Part shown: positions 1 through 7,363 of the stretch, piece by piece
Layout: every line of letters begins with the position of its first letter
How positions within the stretch are numbered: the stretch's first letter is position 1
NCBI GenBank assembly: GCA_031407985.1
Contig: JANOJB010000032.1
Span: 1 to 20,863 of the forward strand
Direction: 5' to 3'
DNA: 20,863 bases
Origin: FEN-1088 sp031407985
Lineage (GTDB): Bacteria; Myxococcota_A; Polyangia; Fen-1088
Translations under genes and position numbers: made by a program
Notes under the pieces: generated by a model
Database searches by the model: none
Seen by the model: only the letters and a program-made list of their open reading frames with translations
Told to the model about the DNA's origin: nothing

Positions 1-1460
1 CCGGGGCACCGGACGCGACGCCCGACACGCCCGACCTGCCCGACTGGGTTCATCGCGGCCCCGGGAATCCCGGCCGGACGTTCACCGACGACCAACTGTT
101 CCGCAACTGCGCGTATCTGGACGGAGGCAAGGGCGACATCCACGACCACCACGATCTGGCCGTGATGTTCGACGGCTACCTGCTGCTGGCCTGGGCACCC
201 GAGTGGGGCAAGGGCGGCCTCACCTTTTATGACATCAGCGATCCCTGCGCGCCGGTGACCGTCAGCTCGACCGAATCCGCCGAGCTGCGCGAAACCCACA
301 CGATCGGATTTTCGAACCAGGACGGCGTGTGGGCGGTGACGGGCGCGCTGGCCGACAATATGACGGGTGGAGTTGCCATCTGGGACGTCAGCGACACGCG
401 CGCTCCGCGTTTCGCGGCGCGCGTGGACGTGCCCGGATTTCACTACCCCGATGGCTATGCCGGTGTGGTGTTCTGGGCGTTTTGGCAGGGGCGGTACATC
501 TACCTGGGCGCCGGGGACAATGGCCTGGTGATCGTGGATGCCGCGGTGCCGTCGGCGCCCAAAATTGTGAGGCAGCTTTTCTTTCAGCCGTTCCTGCGCG
601 TCCATCAAGTACAAGCGATCGGGAATCTTCTGTTCGTGACCCAGTCGGGATCGCCGCGCATGGTGGTGATGGACATCAGCGATCCCCTGGATCCCCAGCC
701 GATTCCCGGCGGCGACTTCGACGTGCGGGACCGTGATGGGAACGTGACCAACAAATACGCGTCGAACGTCAGTGGCGGCCACGCATTCTTCGCGGCGCAG
801 CCCACCAACGCGGGCGGCGTGATCATCTACGATTTGCGCGATCCCATGCGGCCCACATTCGTCGGGGACTACAAGTCCCCGGGGGGGGCGGGCGCCTACG
901 TGTTCGTCCAGGAGCCATTTCTTCTCGCCGGCGATTCCACCTTCGGCACGGTCTTGGACATGACGGATCCGGCGAACCTGATCAAGGTCGGCACGCTGGA
1001 TCTGGTCGGCGATCTGGATTTCGTAACGCCCGTCGGAAACGTTGCGATTCTGAGCGTCGACGACGCGGCCGAACCTGATCGCGGCAGCGCGGTTGCGCCC
1101 TGGCGACGGGAACCGGATCGTCGTCCCCCACGGGTCACGTTCAGCGTGCCCCAGGACGGCGCCACGGGCCTTCCGATCGGGTCGCGCATCGGCCTGACCT
1201 TCAGCGAAGCCATCGACGTGATGAGCGCCTGGCGATCGGGGGCGGTGCGCCTGCGCGAGAAGGAGGACGGCGAGAAGGACGGTGTTTCGGTGGACGCGAT
1301 CATCAACGCGCAGGACACCATCTTGAGTGTGTCGCCACGACAACCCCTGAAACCGCTGACCCGGTACACCGTCGAGATTCCCGCCGGCGTGATCGAGGAC
1401 TGGAGCGGCAACGCCGTCGCGGAGCCCTTCTCGATGACCTTTGAAACCGCGGCGCCCTGA
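1..1460 (+). CDS. LVIVD-repeat beta-propeller protein with C-terminal Ig-like (Big_5) domain, 5'-truncated
   Basis: The reading frame is open from base 3 with no stop, so the start lies before the window; the internal GTG at 162 is not the true start. At least six LVIVD-type blades are visible, with cores such as TFYDISDP, AIWDVSDT, LVIVDAAVP, VVMDISDP, IIYDLRDP and VLDMTDP. This is the propeller found in secreted or surface proteins. From about base 1123 a Big_5-like Ig fold follows, recognisable from PPRVTFSVPQDGATGL, the LTFSEAID segment and a final MTFETA strand. No catalytic residues are visible, so a scaffold or recognition role is inferred. The next gene begins 25 bp downstream on the same strand and also encodes a propeller plus cytochrome, suggesting the two products act together outside the cytoplasm. 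A run of eight G at 881-888 lies inside the gene, and the frame stays coherent across it. Confidence 0.85.
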   Translation, partial: GAPDATPDTPDLPDWVHRGPGNPGRTFTDDQLFRNCAYLDGGKGDIHDHHDLAVMFDGYLLLAWAPEWGKGGLTFYDISDPCAPVTVSSTESAELRETHTIGFSNQDGVWAVTGALADNMTGGVAIWDVSDTRAPRFAARVDVPGFHYPDGYAGVVFWAFWQGRYIYLGAGDNGLVIVDAAVPSAPKIVRQLFFQPFLRVHQVQAIGNLLFVTQSGSPRMVVMDISDPLDPQPIPGGDFDVRDRDGNVTNKYASNVSGGHAFFAAQPTNAGGVIIYDLRDPMRPTFVGDYKSPGGAGAYVFVQEPFLLAGDSTFGTVLDMTDPANLIKVGTLDLVGDLDFVTPVGNVAILSVDDAAEPDRGSAVAPWRREPDRRPPRVTFSVPQDGATGLPIGSRIGLTFSEAIDVMSAWRSGAVRLREKEDGEKDGVSVDAIINAQDTILSVSPRQPLKPLTRYTVEIPAGVIEDWSGNAVAEPFSMTFETAAP

Positions 1461-1485
1461 TGCGCAAGCAACTGGACACCTGGGA

Positions 1486-3759
1486 ATGACGGCGGGAAAT
1501 CGCCGGTACGTGGGGGCGATGGTCCTGGCCCTTTTTTGCGCGGGTCTTGGTGGCTTCGGTTGTGGCGGGAACCAGACGCGTCCACGCGATGCGGGCCTGG
1601 ATGTCGCTGGGGACGCGACGGATTCCGGGGATGATGCCGCCCCCGCCCTGACCGCCGTTCCAGGTCCGTCGCGATACGCATTGGTCGACGAGGACGTGGT
1701 CCTGGATGGCTCGGCGTCCGTGGGTGCGACGCTGTTCCAGTGGAACCTTGGTGATGGCCGCGCGTCGGGGGATCCCACGTCCGATCCGGTCGCGCACGCG
1801 ATCTACGCGGCGCCCGGACGCTATCGGGCCGTGCTCACCGTGTTCGACGACACCGGCCATCAGCGCTCGGCGACGGTGGTCGTCAGTGTGACCTTTCCCC
1901 CGATCGCCGTCGGTGTCCCCAGTGGGCCCCTGGCGTTGATTCCGGGATCGTCCCGGATCGCCGTCGTCGTGCCCGACGCAAATCAGGTGATTGTGCTGGA
2001 ACGAACCACGGACGATCACTTTCGCGTGGTTGATCGCGTCGCAACCGCGGCGGGGCCCCGCACGATCGCGGCGTGGAACGGCTGGCTGGCGATCGCCTGC
2101 GCGGGCGGTGATCGACTGGATTTGATTCCGATCGATGGACGGTCGCCCGCGCAGTCCGTGGCCTTCACCCCGGGCGCTCGCCCTTTCGGGGTCGCGGGCG
2201 CCGCGGACGCACTGTACGTGACGCTTCAGACGTCGGGCTCTCTGGCGCGCATCGTGGTCGATGCCGCGGGTGTTGCCCAGATCGATCGAATCGTCGGCGT
2301 TCTTGCCGACGCGCGGGGTGTCAGCTTGCTGCCCGACGGACGCGTCGCCGTCACCAGGTGGCGCTCGCCCGACGCGCGCGGCGAGGTGGCGGTTCACGAT
2401 CCGGCGTCGGGAGCCACCGCGATCTGGCCGCTGGCCTTCGACGACCGTGTTCCAACCGACGGCGCATCCGGCGGCGTTCCCAGCTACCTGGAACAGATCG
2501 TGGTTTCCCCTGACGGTCGACAGGCGGTGGTTCCGTCGCTTGCCGCCAATTTTCGCGACGGCGGTTTTCGGAACGGGCGACGGTTGACCTTTGAAAGCAC
2601 CGTTCGGGCCATTGCCAGTTTTCTGGACTTGCCGTCGGGAATCGAGCGCGTTGCCCGGCGGGTGCTGTTCGACGATCGCGGATTCGCATCGGCGGCGGTA
2701 TTCTCGCCGCGCGGCGACTACCTGTACGTGGCCATGCGCGGGAACCGAACCGTCGAACGGTACGACGTGCTGGCCGGTTCCAGCGCCGGTACGTTGACCG
2801 ACGTCGGTTTCGCGCCCGACAGTGTGGTGATCACGGCGGACGGTCGCTTCTTGCTGGTCAACGCGTCGCTGTCGCGCGAGGTGACCATTTACGATCTCGA
2901 CAACGTCCAGCAGGTACCGACGCCCATCGAACGGATTGTCTTGATTGAAAGTGAGCCCCTGGAAACGCGGGTCTTGCGGGGCAAACAATTGTTCAACGAC
3001 TGTCTGGATCCACGGTTGGCCATGGCGGGTTACATCGCCTGCTCGCATTGCCACCTGGACGGAGACTCCGATCTGCGGACGTGGGATTTCACCGATCGGG
3101 GCGAAGGCCTGCGTAACACGATTTCGCTGCTGGGGCGATCGGGAGGCGACGGTCCCTTGCACTGGAGCGGAAATTTCGACGAGGTGCAGGATTTCGAGAA
3201 TGACATCCGCGGCGCGTTTGGCGGCATGGGCCTGATCCCCGATGCCGATTTTTACGCCGGCGGCAGGGACAAGACGCTCGGCGCGCCGAAGGCCGGGATT
3301 TCGGCCGAACTTGATGATCTGGCGGCCTACGTCGGCTCACTTGCCACGTTGCCACCCAGCCCGGTGCGTTCGTCCACGGGCGCGCTGTCTTCAGCCGCCG
3401 CGCGCGGGCGCCTGCTGTTTGAATCAGCCGAGACCGCGTGCACCATGTGCCACATGGGCGCGCGTTTGTCGGACAGCGCGTTTGTGACGCCGGGCCAACC
3501 GCGCCTGCACGACGTGGGAACCCTGGGGACCGGATCGGGAAAGCGCCTCGGTGGTTCGCTGGTCGGGATCGACACACCGACGTTGCACGGCTTGTGGCTG
3601 TCACCCCCGTACCTTCACGACGGCTCGGCACCCGATCTGCGGGCGGTGTTGCGCGATCGGAATACCGGCGATCGGCACGGCAAGACGACCCAGTTGTCGG
3701 ACGTTCAGATCGCGGATTTGGTGGAGTACCTTTTGTCCCTCGACGGACGCAAAGACTGA
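1486..3759 (+). CDS. PKD / beta-propeller / di-heme cytochrome c lipoprotein (MauG/cytochrome c peroxidase-like C-terminus)
   Basis: A predicted exported lipoprotein of 757 residues. I chose ATG 1486 because it gives a compact signal peptide with a hydrophobic core (MVLALFCAGLGGFGCGG, Cys26). The in-frame TTG at 1441 would overlap the previous gene and add a charged leader. An Asp/Ala-rich linker is followed by a PKD domain (about residues 45-130, with DGSASVGATLFQWNLGDG), then a YVTN-like propeller (about 135-490). The C-terminal region carries two c-type haem sites, CSHCH at 519-523 and CTMCH at 652-656, and the family signature LHGLWLSPPYLHDGSAPDL. This layout matches di-haem peroxidase/MauG relatives. 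Redox activity at the cell surface is inferred and the substrate is unknown. It probably shares a transcript with the preceding LVIVD gene. The lipobox (GFGC) is atypical, so lipidation is less certain than export. Confidence 0.88.
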   Translation: MTAGNRRYVGAMVLALFCAGLGGFGCGGNQTRPRDAGLDVAGDATDSGDDAAPALTAVPGPSRYALVDEDVVLDGSASVGATLFQWNLGDGRASGDPTSDPVAHAIYAAPGRYRAVLTVFDDTGHQRSATVVVSVTFPPIAVGVPSGPLALIPGSSRIAVVVPDANQVIVLERTTDDHFRVVDRVATAAGPRTIAAWNGWLAIACAGGDRLDLIPIDGRSPAQSVAFTPGARPFGVAGAADALYVTLQTSGSLARIVVDAAGVAQIDRIVGVLADARGVSLLPDGRVAVTRWRSPDARGEVAVHDPASGATAIWPLAFDDRVPTDGASGGVPSYLEQIVVSPDGRQAVVPSLAANFRDGGFRNGRRLTFESTVRAIASFLDLPSGIERVARRVLFDDRGFASAAVFSPRGDYLYVAMRGNRTVERYDVLAGSSAGTLTDVGFAPDSVVITADGRFLLVNASLSREVTIYDLDNVQQVPTPIERIVLIESEPLETRVLRGKQLFNDCLDPRLAMAGYIACSHCHLDGDSDLRTWDFTDRGEGLRNTISLLGRSGGDGPLHWSGNFDEVQDFENDIRGAFGGMGLIPDADFYAGGRDKTLGAPKAGISAELDDLAAYVGSLATLPPSPVRSSTGALSSAAARGRLLFESAETACTMCHMGARLSDSAFVTPGQPRLHDVGTLGTGSGKRLGGSLVGIDTPTLHGLWLSPPYLHDGSAPDLRAVLRDRNTGDRHGKTTQLSDVQIADLVEYLLSLDGRKD

Positions 3760-3770
3760 GGTTGATCGAC

Positions 3771-3775
3771 GGAGG
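3771..3775 (+). promoter_or_regulatory. Shine-Dalgarno of pssA
   Basis: GGAGG lies five bases before ATG 3781 and fixes the pssA start. It sits within the 21-base gap after the cytochrome gene, which fits translation from a shared transcript. Confidence 0.75.
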
Positions 3776-3780
3776 ACGCC

Positions 3781-4416
3781 ATGAACGTGCCACACGACGG
3801 GAAACCGAAACATTTTTCGATGATTCGCGAGTTTCACCTCGCGGACGTCCTGACGCTGTTGAACGCGGCGTCGGGCGTGGGGTCGATCTTCGCGGCCATG
3901 TCGTACGTCGAAACCGGGCAAATGTCTCTGTTCTATCTGGCGGTGGTGCTGGGGCCGCTGGCGTTCGTGTTCGACGCGCTTGATGGCCGCGTCGCGCGCT
4001 GGCGTCACAAACATTCGGTGATGGGGCGCGAGCTGGATTCCCTGGCGGACGTGATCTCGTTCGGCGTCGCGCCGGCGGCCATCGCGTACGCGGCGGGGCT
4101 GCGCGGGGGGTGGGATCGGGCGATCCTGATGTTCTTCGTTGCGTGCGGCGTCAGTCGCCTGGCCCGTTACAACGTCACCGCCGAATCCCTGGCGGCGGGG
4201 GCCGATAAGGTGAAGTACTTCGAGGGCGCGCCGATTCCGACCAGTCTGTTGTTGACGCTGGTGCTGACCGTGCTGGCGCTGACCGGCCGGTTGGGGGACG
4301 CGATGTGGCTGGGGGACGTGACCCTGGGGCCGTTCCAGTTGCACCCGATCACGCTGATCTTCGCGGCGCACGGGTCGCTGATGATCAGCAAAACCATCCG
4401 GATCCCGAAGCCCTGA
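3781..4416 (+). CDS. pssA: CDP-diacylglycerol-serine O-phosphatidyltransferase
   Basis: A CDP-alcohol phosphotransferase of 211 residues. The full signature D-x2-D-G-x2-A-R-x8-G-x3-D-x3-D is present as D65, D68-G69, A72-R73, G82, D86 and D90. These aspartates bind the metal and the CDP-lipid. Several hydrophobic segments surround the motif, as expected for an inner-membrane enzyme. The HLADVLTLLNAASG N-terminus and the phosphatidylserine-synthase-like GAPIPTSLLL segment favour PssA over PgsA. The product would convert CDP-diacylglycerol and serine into phosphatidylserine, the precursor of phosphatidylethanolamine. A partner psd gene is not in this window. A different acceptor alcohol cannot be excluded from sequence alone. 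Confidence 0.88.
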   Translation: MNVPHDGKPKHFSMIREFHLADVLTLLNAASGVGSIFAAMSYVETGQMSLFYLAVVLGPLAFVFDALDGRVARWRHKHSVMGRELDSLADVISFGVAPAAIAYAAGLRGGWDRAILMFFVACGVSRLARYNVTAESLAAGADKVKYFEGAPIPTSLLLTLVLTVLALTGRLGDAMWLGDVTLGPFQLHPITLIFAAHGSLMISKTIRIPKP

Positions 4417-4485
4417 AGCGCGGCGGCTCAATGAATCCGCAGAACCTGACGAGAAGATCTCCCACAACGTGGGTCATCACGGCAC

Positions 4486-5271
4486 ATGAGACAGTTGGTT
4501 TTCCTCGCGCGGTTGATTCCGTTGGTGTCGCTCGCCGCAGCGGGCGCCTGCAGCAAGGATACGGGCGCCGCCGCAACGGATGGCGCGGCCGATGCCGCGA
4601 CTGACGGACGCGTGATCGTGTTATGTCCCGAGGTCGACGCGGACAGCCTGGACGCTGGTTCGGGAGCGGGTGACGACGCGGGTTCGGGGATCAGCACCGA
4701 CGAATTCGGTCCCAACGCGCCCGCGATCAAGACGGCGTCTTCAATGGGGCGCGTGAACATCTACGAGATCGCGTCGCCACACCTTCTTGAGCGAATCGAT
4801 GTCTTCCTGCGCGCCGATCTGGAACGTACCCGCATCACCATCGCGATTCAGGAAGCGACCACCCGTACGGGGGCGTTTCGAAAACTGAAGGATGTGCAGC
4901 TTGATGTCGGCTCGTGCCAGGGCTGGGCAACCAGCGGCCCGCTGGCAATCCCGCTGGAAGCGGGGCGCTACTACGCCATCGGCCTTGATCCCAATCAGGC
5001 GATCACGCCCTTTGTCAGCGTCGACGGCGAAACCTTGCCCATCGACGGCGCGTTCGGGCGGTTGATCGGTTCGAAAGCAGCCACCAGCGTTTCTGTTCCC
5101 ACCATCACGTGGGAAAAATTTACGGACAAGGAATACAACCGCCAGCGCCTGCTGACATCGCCACGGGCCGGTGATCCAGCGCCCGACGGCGGCATTCTTG
5201 GTGAAGCCGGTGTGCCGGGCGACGCTGGAACCGCGGACGCCGTCGGCGGGATCGACGCGCCCCGGGGTTAA
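4486..5271 (+). CDS. Putative lipoprotein of unknown function
   Basis: A 261-residue protein I do not recognise. The N-terminus is a lipoprotein signal, with a basic n-region, a hydrophobic stretch and AGAC ending at Cys22. Behind it is an Ala/Asp/Gly-rich linker to about residue 70. A folded core of about 140 residues follows (from GPNAPAIKTASSMGRVNIYEI to about VPTITWEKFTDKEY) with alternating hydrophobic strands. It reads like a small beta-sandwich. The C-terminus returns to Gly/Asp/Pro-rich disorder. No Shine-Dalgarno is visible before ATG 4486. A short inverted repeat, CCCAC-AAC-GTGGG (4461-4473), lies just upstream. The gene follows pssA by 69 bases, so co-transcription is possible but functional linkage is not implied. 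Confidence 0.7.
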   Translation: MRQLVFLARLIPLVSLAAAGACSKDTGAAATDGAADAATDGRVIVLCPEVDADSLDAGSGAGDDAGSGISTDEFGPNAPAIKTASSMGRVNIYEIASPHLLERIDVFLRADLERTRITIAIQEATTRTGAFRKLKDVQLDVGSCQGWATSGPLAIPLEAGRYYAIGLDPNQAITPFVSVDGETLPIDGAFGRLIGSKAATSVSVPTITWEKFTDKEYNRQRLLTSPRAGDPAPDGGILGEAGVPGDAGTADAVGGIDAPRG

Positions 5272-5365
5272 TTGCGTTCGCGTCGAAGCGGCGCAAGCGG
5301 CCTGGGCGACGGTCAGCCGATCTGCCCGTGAGGCGCGGGGTCCTTCGGAGGTCTCGGCTACTCGT

Positions 5366-5393
5366 TTGACATGTGCATATACACACACATACT
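5366..5393 (+). promoter_or_regulatory. Promoter of the toxin-antitoxin pair with an operator-like dyad in the spacer
   Basis: A perfect -35 TTGACA (5366-5371) is followed after 16 bases by CATACT (5388-5393), which matches the -10 consensus at four of six positions. The spacer contains TGTGCATATACACA (5372-5385), a dyad symmetric at 12 of 14 positions. Ribbon-helix-helix antitoxins commonly bind such dyads to repress their own promoter. The stretch is AT-rich against the GC-rich surroundings. Expected initiation, about seven bases after the -10, falls at or near the GTG at 5400. Confidence 0.65.
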
Positions 5394-5399
5394 TCGATC

Positions 5400-5645
5400 G
5401 TGCCCAAGACCAAACGTGTTCAGGTCCTCATGGAGCCCGAAGAATTCAGGGTGCTCGCGACGCTTGCCCGAAAGCGCAAGGCGTCGGTGTCGGATCTCAT
5501 GCGCGAATCCGCGCGGGCCCATCTGCTGACCGTCGTGGATCGCGGCCGGAGGTCGGCCGCCGCGGATGCCTTCCTGTCGCTACCCGAAACCCGGCTGCCA
5601 TCCTGGAAGGCGCTGAAAAAGGAACTGGACGCGCGCCGTGGCTAG
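5400..5645 (+). CDS. vapB: Ribbon-helix-helix antitoxin (VapB-like)
   Basis: An 81-residue protein when started at GTG 5400. The segment PKTKRVQVLMEPEEFRVLA has the beta-strand and first helix of a ribbon-helix-helix DNA-binding domain. RKRKASVSDLMRESARAHLL supplies the second helix. The C-terminal half (about residues 48-81) is the usual toxin-neutralising tail and contains a Trp and basic residues. A GTG at 5373 would add MHIHTHTSI, but it lies inside the predicted promoter and operator, so it is probably not used. Either choice lacks a Shine-Dalgarno. The gene overlaps the downstream PIN toxin by eight bases. The role as antitoxin and autorepressor follows from family and context. Confidence 0.78.
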   Translation: MPKTKRVQVLMEPEEFRVLATLARKRKASVSDLMRESARAHLLTVVDRGRRSAAADAFLSLPETRLPSWKALKKELDARRG

Positions 5646-6072
5646 GGTGTTTCTTGACGCCAACGTCTTCCTGTACGCGATTGGCGGAGATAGCCCGCAT
5701 CGCGATTCCTGCCGGGCCGTCATCCAGGCGATTGGCGACGGGACAATCGACGCCGTCACCAGCAGCGAGGTGCTTCAAGAGATCCTGCACGTTCGCGCGC
5801 GTCGCTTTGGTGTGAACGACGCATCGAAGGCCGTTCGGGCCGCCGCTGGGGTGGTGACTGACGTTCTACCCGTCACAAAAGGGGACGTGTTGGTGGCTTG
5901 CGACGTTCTTGAAGAACGGCCACAACCGTCAGCCAGGGACGCGCTGCATGTTGCTGTGATGAAGAACGCCCGGATTCACCTGTTGGTTTCGCTAGACAAG
6001 GACTTCGACCATCTGACCGGTATCAAGCGGGTCACGCCCGCCGAAGTACTCCGAACCGTCGCCAGCGGGTGA
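5638..6072 (+). CDS. vapC: PIN-domain ribonuclease toxin (VapC family)
   Basis: A 144-residue PIN-domain protein starting at GTG 5638 inside the end of the antitoxin gene, which indicates translational coupling. The acidic active-site residues of PIN nucleases are in place: D7 in VFLDANVFLYA, E44 in SSEVLQEILH, D101 in SARDALHVAVM, and D120 with D122/D124 in SLDKDFD. Length and motif spacing match intact VapC toxins, so the gene does not look degraded. Family members are Mg-dependent RNases that cut tRNA or rRNA. The target here cannot be read from the sequence. The stop lies only six bases from the stop of the convergent gene at 6079. Confidence 0.85.
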   Translation: MARVFLDANVFLYAIGGDSPHRDSCRAVIQAIGDGTIDAVTSSEVLQEILHVRARRFGVNDASKAVRAAAGVVTDVLPVTKGDVLVACDVLEERPQPSARDALHVAVMKNARIHLLVSLDKDFDHLTGIKRVTPAEVLRTVASG

Positions 6073-6078
6073 AGAGGC

Positions 6079-7194
6079 CTAAACCAGCAGGTCGACGTGC
6101 TGGACCGTGCCGGCGGTACCGTTTTCGCGCAGGAAGATACCGGTCTTCGTGACCTCGGCAACCGCGGCGCCTTCGGTCTTCACCATGAACGGCGTCGCGA
6201 CGTTGCCCAGGTAAATGGCACCGACGCCGGCACGGACCAGGCTGACCAGTGCGCTCGGCGCGTCGCCGGCTGCGGGCGACCATAGGGCCAGCGATTGATA
6301 GACGGCGTCCGTTGCGTCGATCCAGCCGTTTCCGTCGTCGTCGCGTTTGGCCAACTCTGAGAATCCATCACCACTGCGCGGACCGAACAGCTCGCCGCCA
6401 TCATCGACGCGTCCGTTGCCGTTCGCATCCAGCGCCAGGTACGCGGAGCCGGCGGCGAGGCGCGCGATGTTTTCGGTTTGGCCGTCGGCATCCAGGTCGA
6501 ATGTGTGTCGACCCTGGAATGTGGCGGCGCCGCCGCCCAGATTCAGGACCAACGGATCGACTTTTTTCGCGTCACCCAGGCGGACGCTGACGTCGCGGAT
6601 TTGAATCTCTTCGCGGTCCATCTCCAGCGCGACCGCGATGTCGATGGTCTTGCCGTCGGCTGTCGTGACCGATCCGGCGGTGCGGAATTGCGTCACCTCA
6701 GTCTCGCGGTGTTCCTCGTGCAGATCGTATTCAACGCCGAAGCCCGCGCTGGGCGGTGGCGGTGCGTCACCGCCCACGGTTTGATTCGGCGATGCGAACG
6801 CCTGTGCCTGTGCCGGTGCGTTGTGGGCCGCTTGAATGTCGGCGATGCCGCGCAACGCGTTGGCCATTTGCCGGCCTCCGTCGCGATCCAGAATGCGGGC
6901 GACCAGCAGGGCGCTCAACACGTCGCGCGTGACGGGAAGGTCAGACAGGCCCGATCCGTCGCGGTCCACCAACGGGCGTGCGTGGTGTCGGCCCGGTCCG
7001 CCCGCCGCCGTCGCTGGCGCCGGGGCCGGCATGACCGCACGCGCGACATCGCCCAGGACGCTGGTCGTCGCCCGTTCGGCGGGATCCGGGGGTCGGCGAT
7101 CACCGACCCACGCGAACAGCCGCTCCGAACGTTTGTCACTGCGCGTTGCCAGGTGCGTGGCGTCCAGCGTCAGCGACGAAGAGACAATCTTCAT
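6079..7194 (-). CDS. Calcium-binding-loop protein of unknown function (MKIVSSSL family)
   Basis: A 371-residue protein if started at ATG 7194. An upstream in-frame GTG at 7212 adds only MTKFVL. The start MKIVSSSLTLDATHLA and the segment RLFAWVGDRRP match a family of uncharacterised proteobacterial proteins often annotated as VCBS-repeat or EF-hand-like. The C-terminal half has Asp-rich loops of calcium-binding type: DLDADGQTENI, DANGNGRVDDGGELFG and DDDGNGWIDATDAVY. No signal peptide is seen. The middle is Ala/Pro-rich (about residues 50-150). There is no Shine-Dalgarno; a perfect palindrome occupies that position instead. The family assignment is from memory of its typical sequence and no function is established. 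Confidence 0.75.
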   Translation of the reverse strand: MKIVSSSLTLDATHLATRSDKRSERLFAWVGDRRPPDPAERATTSVLGDVARAVMPAPAPATAAGGPGRHHARPLVDRDGSGLSDLPVTRDVLSALLVARILDRDGGRQMANALRGIADIQAAHNAPAQAQAFASPNQTVGGDAPPPPSAGFGVEYDLHEEHRETEVTQFRTAGSVTTADGKTIDIAVALEMDREEIQIRDVSVRLGDAKKVDPLVLNLGGGAATFQGRHTFDLDADGQTENIARLAAGSAYLALDANGNGRVDDGGELFGPRSGDGFSELAKRDDDGNGWIDATDAVYQSLALWSPAAGDAPSALVSLVRAGVGAIYLGNVATPFMVKTEGAAVAEVTKTGIFLRENGTAGTVQHVDLLV

Positions 7195-7197
7195 CAA

Positions 7198-7210
7198 GAC
7201 GAACTTCGTC
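7198..7210. promoter_or_regulatory. Perfect palindrome directly before the start codon
   Basis: GACGAACTTCGTC is symmetric around C7204. In the minus-strand mRNA it ends three bases before ATG 7194, where a ribosome-binding site is expected. It could form a small hairpin or be a protein site. If the GTG at 7212 is the true start, it is instead just coding sequence. Confidence 0.35.
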
Positions 7211-7212
7211 AC

Positions 7213-7350
7213 GTCAGAAGAAGGCGATAAGAGAAGTCCGCATCAGCCCGACAAAGCGCGGTGGGTTGTCACACGGCGGTCCTCACAAAAACCACGTCGT
7301 GGAATCGAAAACCAGCAACCGGCTTCACTGGAGTAGACTTCCGTGCGCGA
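7213..7350. other. Divergent intergenic region with a short palindrome
   Basis: This gap separates the minus-strand calcium-loop gene from the plus-strand AHSA1 gene, so it should hold promoters for both. CCACGTCGTGG (7292-7302) is a perfect 11-base palindrome and a possible operator. I could not identify a convincing -35/-10 pair on either strand. Confidence 0.4.
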
Positions 7351-7356
7351 AGGAGG
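7351..7356 (+). promoter_or_regulatory. Shine-Dalgarno of the AHSA1/H1-tail gene
   Basis: AGGAGG lies seven bases before ATG 7364 and decides that start over the in-frame upstream GTG at 7343. Confidence 0.8.
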
Positions 7357-7363
7357 CGAACCC

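Noticed and set aside
1303..3162. Long minus-strand open frame of 619 codons opposite the cytochrome gene
   Set aside because: It is Arg/Gly/His-rich with no domain, while the plus strand encodes PKD, propeller and haem motifs. It is open only because of high GC.
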